A stretch of 64,000 bases of DNA from Kiritimatiellota bacterium B12222. GTDB lineage: Bacteria; Verrucomicrobiota; Kiritimatiellia; SS1-B-03-39; UBA6053. Positions 35,692-44,015 of this stretch are shown piece by piece. A program made the translations under genes and the position numbers. How positions within the stretch are numbered: the first letter of the stretch is position 1; each line of letters starts with the position of its first letter. Where the stretch lies: assembly GCA_029719485.1 (NCBI GenBank), contig CP120722.1:558001-622000 (forward strand), read 5' to 3'. The notes under the pieces are model-generated. The model was not told where the DNA came from. It saw only the letters and a program-made list of their open reading frames with translations, and did no database searches.

Positions 35692-35922
35692 CAACATCGA
35701 ACGTCCAACATCGAACATCCAACATCGAACGTCCAACATCGAACGTCCAACATCGAACGTCCAACATCGAACATCGAACATCCAACATCGAACGTCCAAC
35801 ATCGAACGTCCAACATCGAACATCGAACATCCAACATCGAACGTCCAACGTCCAACGTCCAACATCCAACATCGAGGGTTGAAGATCCAACATCGAGGTT
35901 TGAAGATCCAACATCTAGGGTT
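35692..35922. repeat. Heptamer array A, 33 units
   Basis: The first 26 units (35692-35873) all fit (C/G)AAC(A/G)TC exactly, mostly alternating CAACATC with GAACGTC or GAACATC; seven degenerate units (GAGGGTT, GAAGATC, TAGGGTT) follow in the same phase. Confidence 0.95.
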
Positions 35923-36010
35923 GAAAGATGTCTGGTAGGTGATGAACAGGGATAATGGCGGAGGATCAAAAAAAATGATTATATGCGGTGAAATGATCTC
36001 AACTTATAGT

Positions 36011-37006
36011 ATGTCCCATAAATCTATGAAAAACGAACAAACGATATTGGTCACGGGGGTTGCGGGGTTTATTGCGTCGAAAACGGCGGAATTTCTGTTG
36101 GATGCAGGAATATCAGTGGTGGGGATCGATAATCTTAACGATTATTACGATGTGCGGGTCAAACAATATCGATTGGATCAACTTAAGGGACGTGAGGGCT
36201 TTCGGTTTGTTGAAGGGGATATCGAAGATCTCCCCCACTTGGAGACTTTATTTGCGGAACACGCGTTTACGGCCGTACTCAATTTGGCGGCCCGGGCGGG
36301 GGTGCGCTACAGTATGGAAAATCCACATATTTACATGACCACCAATGCGCATGGCATGTTAAATCTGTTGGAATGCATGCAAAAGCATGGGGTGAAAAAG
36401 ATTGTGCAGGCCTCCACCTCTTCACTCTACGCCGGACAGGTCATGCCCTTTGTGGAAACCCTCCCCGTGAATACCCCGATTTCGCCTTATGCGGCCACGA
36501 AAAAAGCAGCCGAAGTCATGGCTTACACCTATCACAAACTTTATGGCATCGATGTGTCGATCTGCCGCTACTTCACGGTGTTCGGACCTGCGGGACGTCC
36601 CGACATGTCCCCCTTCCGGTTTATCAAATGGATCGACGAAGGCACGCCCATCACTTTGTACGGAGATGGCAGTCAAAGTCGAGATTTCACCTATGTAGAC
36701 GATATTGCCCGTGGCACCATCGCGGCCATGCAAGAAGTGGGCTACGAAATCTTTAATCTCGGTGGCGGTAACAATCCCATTACCATCACCGCCATGATCG
36801 AAGCTTTCGAAAAGCAGTTGGGCAAAAAAGCGGTGATTGATCAACAGCCCTTCCACAAAGCCGATATGATGGAGACCTGGGCCAACATTGACAAAGTGAA
36901 ATCTATGTTGGGCTGGAGTCCGCAAGTAGATCCCTATCAAGGATTTGAGAAAACGGTTGATTGGTATATCGCCAACAAATCCTGGCTGAAAGATGTAGAA
37001 GTGTAA
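36011..37006 (+). CDS. NAD-dependent sugar-nucleotide epimerase (UDP-glucuronate 4-epimerase-like)
   Basis: 331 residues from the ATG at 36011 (36026 also possible; no clear ribosome site at either). Extended-SDR fold: ILVTGVAGFIASKTAEFLL for NAD binding, DNLNDYYDVRVKQYRL as in UDP-GlcA epimerases (the GlcA/GalA type), active-site S/Y/K in STSSLY and PYAATKKAAE, and RYFTVFGPAGRPDMSPFRF. Interconverts UDP-glucuronate and UDP-galacturonate, most likely, adding a uronate to the polysaccharide. Cytosolic. Lies between two repeat clusters, so its transcription may be separate. Confidence 0.88.
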   Translation: MSHKSMKNEQTILVTGVAGFIASKTAEFLLDAGISVVGIDNLNDYYDVRVKQYRLDQLKGREGFRFVEGDIEDLPHLETLFAEHAFTAVLNLAARAGVRYSMENPHIYMTTNAHGMLNLLECMQKHGVKKIVQASTSSLYAGQVMPFVETLPVNTPISPYAATKKAAEVMAYTYHKLYGIDVSICRYFTVFGPAGRPDMSPFRFIKWIDEGTPITLYGDGSQSRDFTYVDDIARGTIAAMQEVGYEIFNLGGGNNPITITAMIEAFEKQLGKKAVIDQQPFHKADMMETWANIDKVKSMLGWSPQVDPYQGFEKTVDWYIANKSWLKDVEV

Positions 37007-37073
37007 CCCAGTCATTCCTGACTGTGATCGCTCCGAGGCTAACGAGGGGCGCAATTCCCATCTAGATGAAAGA

Positions 37074-37143
37074 AGTCAGGGGTCATTGGTCAGGGGTCAT
37101 TGGTCAGGGGTCATTGGTCAGGGGTCAGGGGTCAGGGGTCAGG
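37074..37143. repeat. GGTCANN heptamer array, 10 units
   Basis: AGTCAGG, then GGTCATT and GGTCAGG alternating three times, then three GGTCAGG, all in one 7-bp phase. Confidence 0.92.
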
Positions 37144-37290
37144 GGGAAGAAATCGAAATCGGGATCGGTATCGGTATCGAAATCGGTATCGAAATCGGGA
37201 TTATGTTGGCCCGACCACAGCCCTGTGCTCGCTGGGCTCGCATGCAGACTGGGCTGGGTGGGTCCGAGCCTTCGGCCCGCGGAGAAATAC

Positions 37291-37423
37291 GAACATCCAA
37301 CATCGAACGTCCAACATCCAACATCCAACATCGAACATCCAACATCTAGGGTTGAACATCCAACATCTAGGGTTGAACATCCAACATCTAGGGTTAAACA
37401 TCCAACATCGAGGATTGAACCGT
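37291..37423. repeat. Heptamer array A, 19 units
   Basis: GAACATC/CAACATC/GAACGTC units with a higher-order 21-bp period (CAACATC-TAGGGTT-GAACATC repeated three times) near the right end, in one continuous phase. Confidence 0.92.
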
Positions 37424-37491
37424 ATATTCGTGTAAGCATCGAATATTGCGTTGCCCGTACACCTCCGGCGCACATTATTTTTGTTAGCTGT

Positions 37492-37512
37492 CTCGGGGGC
37501 ATGGCCCCCGAG
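37492..37512. repeat. Hairpin element copy 6
   Basis: CTCGGGGGC-ATG-GCCCCCGAG; outer TAG/CTA arms, bulge CTGT. Confidence 0.85.
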
Positions 37513-37700
37513 CTAGATGCGATGACACCTCCGGCGCCGCGGGGGTGTGGGTGGGGTCGGTTGTGGTTAGGTGCGTTGACGGCTCCGGCGTCGGGGATAC
37601 GGGGTGAATTCGAAGGTTGAGGGTTGAACCGTATATCCGTGTAAGCATCGAATATTGCGTTGCCCGTACAGCTCCGGCGCACATTATTTTTGTTAGCTGT

Positions 37701-37721
37701 CTCGGGGGCATGGCCCCCGAG
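37701..37721. repeat. Hairpin element copy 7
   Basis: Same as copy 6, 209 bp further on, so the two belong to a tandem pair of blocks. Confidence 0.85.
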
Positions 37722-37805
37722 CTAGATGCGATGACACCTCCGGTGCCGCGGGGGTTTGGGCTGGGTGGGCCCGGCCAATTCAGTTGGGTTGAAGGAATGG
37801 TCTAA

Positions 37806-38096
37806 ACGGCTCCCGAAAAAAATATGGGTTCATTTGTCATAAATGTATCGCATCTGGTGCATAAACGACCTATTTCTCGAAACTTGCGGGTTTTCTCCTG
37901 CAAAAATCCGGTGAGTTTTAAACCCATATGGGGACGTCACCGGGCTTTGCTTGGAAAAATTTCCCTTTTTTTAGCTACAAGTTTCATTTATTTTTGAAAT
38001 CTTTACATTTAATGAAAACGTACAGCTGCTTGCCGAAGCAGGCATGCATCTACGTCACTCAAGATTCTTTGTATTCCAACGATGGGGTAACGACAA
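37806..38096. promoter_or_regulatory. Intergenic leader of the AT-rich polysaccharide operon; candidate operator
   Basis: A 290-bp stretch free of the repeat families. At 37982-38017 there are inverted arms TTTCATT...AATGAAA with an inner TGAAA (37995-37999), a possible site for the regulator encoded directly downstream. No convincing -35/-10 pair could be chosen. Several poly-A/poly-T runs raise the AT content here. Confidence 0.3.
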
Positions 38097-38576
38097 TTGA
38101 CTGATTCCGCTACAAACACCCTTGATGCCTGGGAACTCGAAATCCTCGATCTGTTTGTGGGGATTTTTGAAACCTTTGGATTACCGAAATCGACGGCCAT
38201 GATTTACGGCATTCTGTATTGTGCCGAAGAGCCGATGTTGCAGGAAGAGATCTGCCAAAAACTCAGCATCAGCACCGGATCTGCCAGCCAAGGACTTAAA
38301 TTGCTGTCCACCATGGGGGCGGTGCACAAACAAAATGTGCCGGGACAACGTCAGAGCAGCTACAAAGCAGAATATTCCATGCGCCGTCTGTTGGCCTACG
38401 TTGTCGATGCCCAACTTCGCCCCAAATTACGCAACGGCAAAGAACGACTCTCTCAAATCCAATCAGAGATCCCCAAAGAAAACACCCACGCCCAACAACG
38501 AATACATACGCTCATGACCTGGCAGAAAAAAGCCGACCGGGCCTTGCCTGTGATTTCTACGTTGTTTGGGAATTAA
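38097..38576 (+). CDS. GbsR/MarR-type transcriptional regulator
   Basis: 159 residues, TTG start (GGGG lies 8-11 bp upstream). A winged-HTH of the GbsR/MarR kind: FGLPKSTAMIYGILYCAEEPMLQEEICQKLSISTGSASQGLKLL, then wing and a helical C-terminus. Local regulator at the head of the polysaccharide operon, 17 bp upstream of the acetyltransferase gene. In related loci such regulators control exopolysaccharide or osmolyte genes; here only position suggests the target. Base composition is like the flanking genome, not like the AT-rich genes that follow. Confidence 0.78.
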   Translation: MTDSATNTLDAWELEILDLFVGIFETFGLPKSTAMIYGILYCAEEPMLQEEICQKLSISTGSASQGLKLLSTMGAVHKQNVPGQRQSSYKAEYSMRRLLAYVVDAQLRPKLRNGKERLSQIQSEIPKENTHAQQRIHTLMTWQKKADRALPVISTLFGN

Positions 38577-38593
38577 TAAATAATACCTAAAGT

Positions 38594-39133
38594 ATGAAAC
38601 TATTTCATTATATAAAAACACTGTACTTAAAAGAATCGATTTTCTTGTATGTGGCAAATAACCTTCCAAGATTAAGAATTTCTGACAAAGTAAGATGGTT
38701 ATTGTATAAATATGGAGGTATAAATATATCTGGGCCTAGTAGAATTTTTGGGCCTCTAATAATAAGACCAATTGGAAGCGCTAGAAACATATATATCGGT
38801 TCAGGTACGTTTATAAACACTGAAACAAGGTTTGGTGCATCCAATTCTGAAATCCATATAGGAAGAAATGTAATGATTGGTCCTCGTGTCATGTTCGAAA
38901 CTTTTAATCATGATATTATGTATGATTCTTTAAAAGGTCGTGGCGGAAAAGCGGAAAAGATTGTAATAGAAGATGAAGTATGGATTGCTGCAGGAGCAAT
39001 AATATTACCTGGAGTGAAAATAGGTAAAGGGGCTGTAGTAGCTGCTGGAGCAGTAGTTAATAAGAATGTTAAACCATTTACATTGGTAGGTGGAGTACCA
39101 GCTAAGTTATTAAGAGAGGATACAAGGAGTTAG
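38594..39133 (+). CDS. Hexapeptide-repeat acetyltransferase (left-handed beta-helix)
   Basis: 179 residues. Many hexapeptide turns (GPLIIRPIG, GSARNIYIGSG, EIHIGRNVMIGPRV, GVKIGKGAVVAAGAVV) and the family histidine in FETFNHDIMY, ending ...VGGVPAKLL. Trimeric O-acetyltransferase of the WbbJ/maltose-acetyltransferase group that would acetylate a sugar of the repeat unit in the cytosol, using acetyl-CoA. Strongly AT-rich codons. Confidence 0.88.
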   Translation: MKLFHYIKTLYLKESIFLYVANNLPRLRISDKVRWLLYKYGGINISGPSRIFGPLIIRPIGSARNIYIGSGTFINTETRFGASNSEIHIGRNVMIGPRVMFETFNHDIMYDSLKGRGGKAEKIVIEDEVWIAAGAIILPGVKIGKGAVVAAGAVVNKNVKPFTLVGGVPAKLLREDTRS

Positions 39134-39174
39134 AGATTTCTATTAGTGTATTTATATAAAATGAAGGAAAGTTA

Positions 39175-40692
39175 TTGAGTAAAGAAATATCATTTAAAAA
39201 ACAAATGCCGCGCAATGCTGTTGCGACATTAGCGTCATTTTTATCACGTACTATTTATGTGATTTTTCTTACACCGTATTTGTTGGATAGATTAGGTCCA
39301 GCTGCATATGGTTTAGTTCCTTTAGCTGGAATATTAACACAATATGTAAGTATAATTGCAAATAGTCTTTCGGCAGCCATCACAAGGTTTATTTCAGTTG
39401 AATTACATAAAACAGATGGAGGAGATCCAAGAGTAGTTTTTAATACTTCGATATTTATGTATGCTGTATTAACAGTAATTCAAGGTTTTGGTTTTTGGTT
39501 AGTAATTCACAATGCTCAACACATACTTACCATACCTGAAGATATATTACATGATGCATTAGTATTAATTACATGTAGTTGTATAGCGTTTTGTATGGGC
39601 TTTCTAGGATCAGTATTTAAAGTATCAGCATACGCAATGAACCGAATTGATATTATATCTGGGTTGCAAACAGGTATTAATGTGTTGAGAATTGTACTAA
39701 CAATAATTTTGTTCCCATTAATAGGGTCAAACTTGAAAACTGTTGGATATATAGAGTTGTCTGTGGGTATAGTTGGTTTAATTGTATATATTGTTTCCTG
39801 GAGAATATTAACACCTGATTTGAAAATATCATATAAAAAAATTGATGTTAAAAGAGTTAAACCTATTTTGGAGATGTCTGGTTGGGTTTTGGTGACGCAG
39901 TTAGGAGTATTATTAACGACAAACACTGATATATGGGTGGCAAATAAATATATTTCAGCAGATGCGGGAGGTGTATATGCTGCTACAAGGCAGATTTCAT
40001 TTATTATACGACAGATAAGCAATATGGCATTTACGCTCACAGGTCCCATAATTATTACAATGTATGCTCAAGCTCAGTTTGATAACCTTCGAATATTTTC
40101 TTGTCGTTGTGTGAGATATGCTTCACTTTTACTTGCTGTTGGTACTTCTGTATTATGTATATATAGTTGGGATATTTTATATTTTTGGTTAGGAGCTGAG
40201 TACAAAAAATACGGGTTGATGTTTTCGATTATGGTAGCGCCTTTGTATTTATCTCTTTGTGTTTTTCCTATGTTTCAAATTCAAACTGCAGCTGCTAAAG
40301 TTCGTGTTATGGGAATAGCTACATTAATATTTGGCGTGGTAAGTCTCGGTCTGTCAATCGTAGCTGTTAGTCTAGGTCATAATAAATTATTAATGTTGGC
40401 AATGACAGGTGCAATTATGCTCGTGATCAAAAATACTATATTTGTGCCTTTGTATACTAATAAAGTACTGCCAGGAACTGGAAAAATATTTCAGTACATA
40501 ATGGCTGGTACTGTAGTCTTTATTTTGACAGCTTTTATTGGTTGGGTGATAAAATTGAGTTGTGATACACAAAGTATGTTTTCAGTAGGATTTCATATGT
40601 TGGTAACAATTATAGTAGGAATTGCTGTTATTTGGTTGGTGTTGGAAAAGGAAGAACGTGATTTTTTGTATAAAATAGGAAAAATACATTGA
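39175..40692 (+). CDS. Polysaccharide flippase (Wzx-like, MVF/PST family)
   Basis: 505 residues, TTG start with AAGGAAA 6 bp upstream. Twelve to fourteen predicted membrane helices spread over the whole length. Opening FKKQMPRNAVATLASFLSRTIYVIFLTPYLLDRLG and the later GVYAATRQISFIIRQI fit lipid-linked oligosaccharide flippases. Moves undecaprenyl-linked repeat units across the inner membrane. Its stop overlaps the sulfotransferase start by 4 bp when the TTG at 40689 is used. Confidence 0.88.
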   Translation: MSKEISFKKQMPRNAVATLASFLSRTIYVIFLTPYLLDRLGPAAYGLVPLAGILTQYVSIIANSLSAAITRFISVELHKTDGGDPRVVFNTSIFMYAVLTVIQGFGFWLVIHNAQHILTIPEDILHDALVLITCSCIAFCMGFLGSVFKVSAYAMNRIDIISGLQTGINVLRIVLTIILFPLIGSNLKTVGYIELSVGIVGLIVYIVSWRILTPDLKISYKKIDVKRVKPILEMSGWVLVTQLGVLLTTNTDIWVANKYISADAGGVYAATRQISFIIRQISNMAFTLTGPIIITMYAQAQFDNLRIFSCRCVRYASLLLAVGTSVLCIYSWDILYFWLGAEYKKYGLMFSIMVAPLYLSLCVFPMFQIQTAAAKVRVMGIATLIFGVVSLGLSIVAVSLGHNKLLMLAMTGAIMLVIKNTIFVPLYTNKVLPGTGKIFQYIMAGTVVFILTAFIGWVIKLSCDTQSMFSVGFHMLVTIIVGIAVIWLVLEKEERDFLYKIGKIH

Positions 40693-41585
40693 ATAAAAAT
40701 ATGGATTTAAGGACGAAGGCCTTTAAAGTTGAACCTTCATTGAGAAGAGGGGTCACTTTAACTAGATTAAAAGTACTATTACAGAAACCTAGGGTTGTAT
40801 TAAAAAACATAAAATATATAAGATATTCACCACCTTCTAAGGAGCAGCATATTTTTGTTTTGGGGCCTCCTCGAAGTGGGACTACTTTAATGCAACGGAT
40901 TCTGATTGGAAACTCAAAAGTATGTGGTTTAAACTTTGAAAGTCGTTTCTTTTTTATACGCAACTATGTTAATTATTCAAAATCTGAAGTTCCGCTAAAA
41001 CAATATAAGTTATACCTTAAGAAAGTTAGTACAGTTTGTGAATTATTTGATGAAATAGCATTTTTTCATAAAGACCAAACAAAAACAAAATTCTTCTTAG
41101 AAAAAACACCAGAACATGCTTTACGTCTTAAATATTTATGCAAAAAATATCCAAATTCAAAATATATATTTATGGTAAGAGATTGTAGAGATGGTCTTTC
41201 TTCAGTAAGAAGAAATCCAAATGCAAAAGCTCATAATGTAATGTCTTACGCAAAATTGTGGAATGGTTCTGTAGAGAAATATCTAAATCTTCCTGGTGGT
41301 TTTGAAAATAAAGTTCTTTTAGTTAGATATGAGGATTTATGTAGGGAAAAAGAAAAAGTATTAGATAAAGTTTTGAGTTTTTTAAACCTAGAATACCAAC
41401 CAGAAATGATTAATACATCAAAAATTTCTATGAGCGAAGTTAGTAAACAAGAGGGGCATACTAGGTTGAAGGATGAGATATCTGATAAAACTGTGGGGGG
41501 GTGGAAGAAGGACTTATCGGAAAAAGACTATGATACTTTAATGCGTATCTGTGGTGAAAATATGAAAAAACTAGGATATAAATGA
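40689..41585 (+). CDS. PAPS-dependent sulfotransferase, family 1-like
   Basis: 298 residues with TTG start overlapping the flippase stop; ATG at 40701 is an alternative. The 5'-phosphosulfate loop is FVLGPPRSGTTLMQRIL near residue 58, and the 3'-phosphate-binding strand is FMVRDCRDGLSSVRRNPN, followed by LLVRYEDLCREKEKV. Typical soluble Sulfotransfer_3 domain. Would sulfate the repeat unit with PAPS from cysC. Stop overlaps the next gene by 4 bp. Confidence 0.88.
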   Translation: MNKNMDLRTKAFKVEPSLRRGVTLTRLKVLLQKPRVVLKNIKYIRYSPPSKEQHIFVLGPPRSGTTLMQRILIGNSKVCGLNFESRFFFIRNYVNYSKSEVPLKQYKLYLKKVSTVCELFDEIAFFHKDQTKTKFFLEKTPEHALRLKYLCKKYPNSKYIFMVRDCRDGLSSVRRNPNAKAHNVMSYAKLWNGSVEKYLNLPGGFENKVLLVRYEDLCREKEKVLDKVLSFLNLEYQPEMINTSKISMSEVSKQEGHTRLKDEISDKTVGGWKKDLSEKDYDTLMRICGENMKKLGYK

Positions 41586-42793
41586 AGGGTAATAAGAAGT
41601 GGGCATTTCTTGGAGTGCATCCACATACAGGAGGTACGTTTACAGTTTTTCAAAATTTACGGAAAGGACTATTAGAACAGGGTGTTGACTTAAGGTGGGT
41701 TTCCGCTGGTGCAAAAAAAGCAAAACAGGCAATGGAATTCCCAGAATATAAAAAATATGGAATTGTTATAGAGCCTGATGAAATAAGAGAGGATTTAATA
41801 GCTGTTGCATTAAAAGAGCATCTACTGAATTACGATGTAGTGGTTGTAAATGTGTTATGTGACAGAATTTGTACAAATGTTATACGTTACTTGGAGCAAA
41901 AGGTGTTTAGAGTAATGTTAGTTCATAACAGTACTATAGGGACCTATAAAGCTGCAGCTTCTGTTAGAAAGTATGTGCATGGGGTTATATGTGTATCGCC
42001 AAGAATTGTTGATGACTTAATACAAAAATATAATTTTAATCCTAGTGTTACGAAACATATTCCTAATGCAATAGAATTTAATAAGTACGCATGCTCCATG
42101 ACAAAATCTTTTGTGGAATTGAGAATACTTGTACTTTCTAGAATAGAGAATCGGTCTAAAGGCTGTTTCAAAATTCCAAAAGTTCTCAATGAGCTCGAGA
42201 AAAAAAACATATCATATAATTGCACAGTTGTTGGTGATGGAGAAGATTTAAGAGAGTTGAAAAAACGGTGTCGTGGACTGTCAATAAAATTCCTCGGTAA
42301 TGTAAAATCTGAAATGATTCCTGATATTATTAAGAATCATAATATATATTTATTTCCCTCAAACTATGAAGGCTTTGGTTTAAGTCTTGTGGAGGCGATG
42401 GCTGGAGGATGTGTACCTGTAAGTGCAAGACTTAGAGGAGTAACTGATCAAATAATTGAACACAAAAGAGACGGATTTTTGGTGGAAACGGCAAACATAG
42501 AAGAGTATGTTAAATATATTATATATTTGCATGAAAATCGCAATGAACTTAACAGAATGGCGCAACAAGCAACAATTTCGATTGCAAATAAATTCTCATT
42601 GGAATCCGTCGCTTCAACCTTTATTAAGACTTTAAAAAATATTCAAGGAATGAATGTCGAAGTGGAAAGTGGATTGAATCTTGAAACTTGGTCATATCCA
42701 CAAGGATTAAAACCAGGGTTGCGGACATATTTACCAGAACCAATTAAAAATTGCCTGCGTTTGTACCGAGAAAGATCAGTAAAACATAAATAA
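41582..42793 (+). CDS. Glycosyltransferase family 4
   Basis: 403 residues, GT-B fold. N-terminal HPHTGGTFTVFQNLRKGLLEQG loop; donor-side motifs RILVLSRIENRSKGCFKIPKVL and LFPSNYEGFGLSLVEAMAGGCVPV, with the E-x7-E pair (YEGFGLSLVE). Starts with an ATG that overlaps the sulfotransferase stop by 4 bp. Adds one sugar of the repeat unit. AT-rich codons. Confidence 0.88.
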   Translation: MKGNKKWAFLGVHPHTGGTFTVFQNLRKGLLEQGVDLRWVSAGAKKAKQAMEFPEYKKYGIVIEPDEIREDLIAVALKEHLLNYDVVVVNVLCDRICTNVIRYLEQKVFRVMLVHNSTIGTYKAAASVRKYVHGVICVSPRIVDDLIQKYNFNPSVTKHIPNAIEFNKYACSMTKSFVELRILVLSRIENRSKGCFKIPKVLNELEKKNISYNCTVVGDGEDLRELKKRCRGLSIKFLGNVKSEMIPDIIKNHNIYLFPSNYEGFGLSLVEAMAGGCVPVSARLRGVTDQIIEHKRDGFLVETANIEEYVKYIIYLHENRNELNRMAQQATISIANKFSLESVASTFIKTLKNIQGMNVEVESGLNLETWSYPQGLKPGLRTYLPEPIKNCLRLYRERSVKHK

Positions 42794-42824
42794 TTTTTAA
42801 CTATTCACTCTAATATTACAAATA

Positions 42825-44012
42825 ATGAAAATAATTGTTGCTCAACTTGGTGCACGGAGAAGATATTCTATTCCTAGAATGTTAGAGAAGCATGGTCTTC
42901 TAATGTCACTTTACACAAATTCTTCATTATATTCCCCTTTGGGGGTATTGATTAGGATTTCAAGATTTAGAAATGGTGCCACTGAAAGATTAGTGAATAG
43001 AAATCCAAGAATTGGAAAAGAAATAACCAAATCAACAGATGTAGGTCTTTTGGTAAATATATTTAAGCCTTTTTTAAATCATATTTTATATCAAAAAATT
43101 TATAATTATTTACTCAGTTGTAAAATGAAAAGTTGGGGTGTAGGTGATGCTGATATACTATATACCATGTTTTGTCATAATATTGAATTTGTGAAATTTG
43201 CAAAAGGTAAAGGGTTAAAAATTGTTACTGATGTGTTTATACATCCTGAATATTATGAGTATTTAAATGAATACAGAAAACCTAAATCACTTAATAAGAA
43301 ATACTCTGAAAAAAATGTTCAATATCAAAAAGAACAATGGAATAAAATCACACAACTAACAGATGTATATATAGCACCCTCAGAATGGGTGGCTGAAGGT
43401 GTAAGGTCTACTTTATCAAATAATAGTACTGCTGTTGTACATGTTATTCCTTATGGAAGCAGTGTTGAAAGTGATGTTCAGAATAATGGTATTAAGGGTC
43501 GTGTTCTATTTGCAGGTCGAGATTTAGAACGTAAAGGCTTTGTCGATCTATATAATGCAGTTTTGCACCTTAATAAGGTACATGAGGAGGTGCAACTAGT
43601 AGTAGCTGGACCAGTTTCAAAATGTGATAAGAAAAAATACCACAATCCTTGTGTACATTTTTTAGGTCACCTAACTAAAGAAGAAATGGTAAGAGAATAT
43701 CTTAAGGCTGATATATTTATTCTTCCAAGTTATGCAGAAGGATTTGCAGCTGTAATTGCAGAAGCTTTAGCATGTGGTTGCCCGGTGGTTGTTTCTAAAG
43801 AAAGTGGTGCACCAATTAATGATTACGAAGAGGGTATATTTGTTAACCCTGGTGATGTAGATGGAATAATTGAAGCAGTCAAAATTATTTTAAATGATCG
43901 AATACTAAGAAATAATATGTCAAATACAGCTTGGAGTAGAAGAAAATATTTTGGATTTAATGCTTGGGAAAATCGATTGTTAGAAGTAATTGAAAATATA
44001 AATATAAGGTAA
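42825..44012 (+). CDS. Glycosyltransferase family 4
   Basis: 395 residues. The N-terminal domain begins IIVAQLGARRRYSIPRMLEKHG, as in GT4 enzymes of uncharacterised linkage; donor domain RVLFAGRDLERKGFVDLYNAV and LPSYAEGFAAVIAEALACGCPVVVS (E-x7-E in AEGFAAVIAE). Start at the ATG 31 bp after the previous stop. Role in repeat-unit assembly follows from context. Confidence 0.87.
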   Translation: MKIIVAQLGARRRYSIPRMLEKHGLLMSLYTNSSLYSPLGVLIRISRFRNGATERLVNRNPRIGKEITKSTDVGLLVNIFKPFLNHILYQKIYNYLLSCKMKSWGVGDADILYTMFCHNIEFVKFAKGKGLKIVTDVFIHPEYYEYLNEYRKPKSLNKKYSEKNVQYQKEQWNKITQLTDVYIAPSEWVAEGVRSTLSNNSTAVVHVIPYGSSVESDVQNNGIKGRVLFAGRDLERKGFVDLYNAVLHLNKVHEEVQLVVAGPVSKCDKKKYHNPCVHFLGHLTKEEMVREYLKADIFILPSYAEGFAAVIAEALACGCPVVVSKESGAPINDYEEGIFVNPGDVDGIIEAVKIILNDRILRNNMSNTAWSRRKYFGFNAWENRLLEVIENINIR

Positions 44013-44015
44013 AAA

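Larger units (their letters stand above)
34551..35938. repeat. Repeat cluster 2 (modular, non-coding)
   Basis: Fills the gap between glf and the epimerase gene. In order: a 24-unit heptamer array (34554-34721), the link TATATCCGAGTAAGCATCGAATATTGC, a tandem array of about 240-bp units each holding a hairpin block and a GCAG/CTGC-rich block (34749-35580), a variant of the CAGCCCT..GGGC block (about 35588-35672) and a 33-unit heptamer array (35692-35922). No gene is visible; the remaining 70 bp before the epimerase start carry nothing I recognise. Confidence 0.88.
37007..37805. repeat. Repeat cluster 3 (modular, non-coding)
   Basis: Begins about 65 bp after the epimerase stop with ten GGTCANN heptamers (37074-37143), then eight ATCGNN hexamers (37152-37199), the CAGCCCTGTGCTCGCTGGGC block (about 37211-37290), a 19-unit heptamer array (37291-37423), and two copies of the hairpin block (about 37424-37600 and 37620-37770). 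Order of parts is the same as in cluster 1. Confidence 0.88.

Noticed and set aside
34554..35922. CRISPR array
   Set aside because: Repeats are 7 bp, adjoining, with no unique spacers of 25-40 bp, and no cas genes are in the window.
35298..35969. Open frames of the DVRCSMLDV / SNIQHRTSN type in the clusters (also near 34.6, 37.3, 51.1, 53.4 kb)
   Set aside because: Direct translation of the heptamer arrays on either strand; the same array gives several such frames at once, so these are not treated as proteins.
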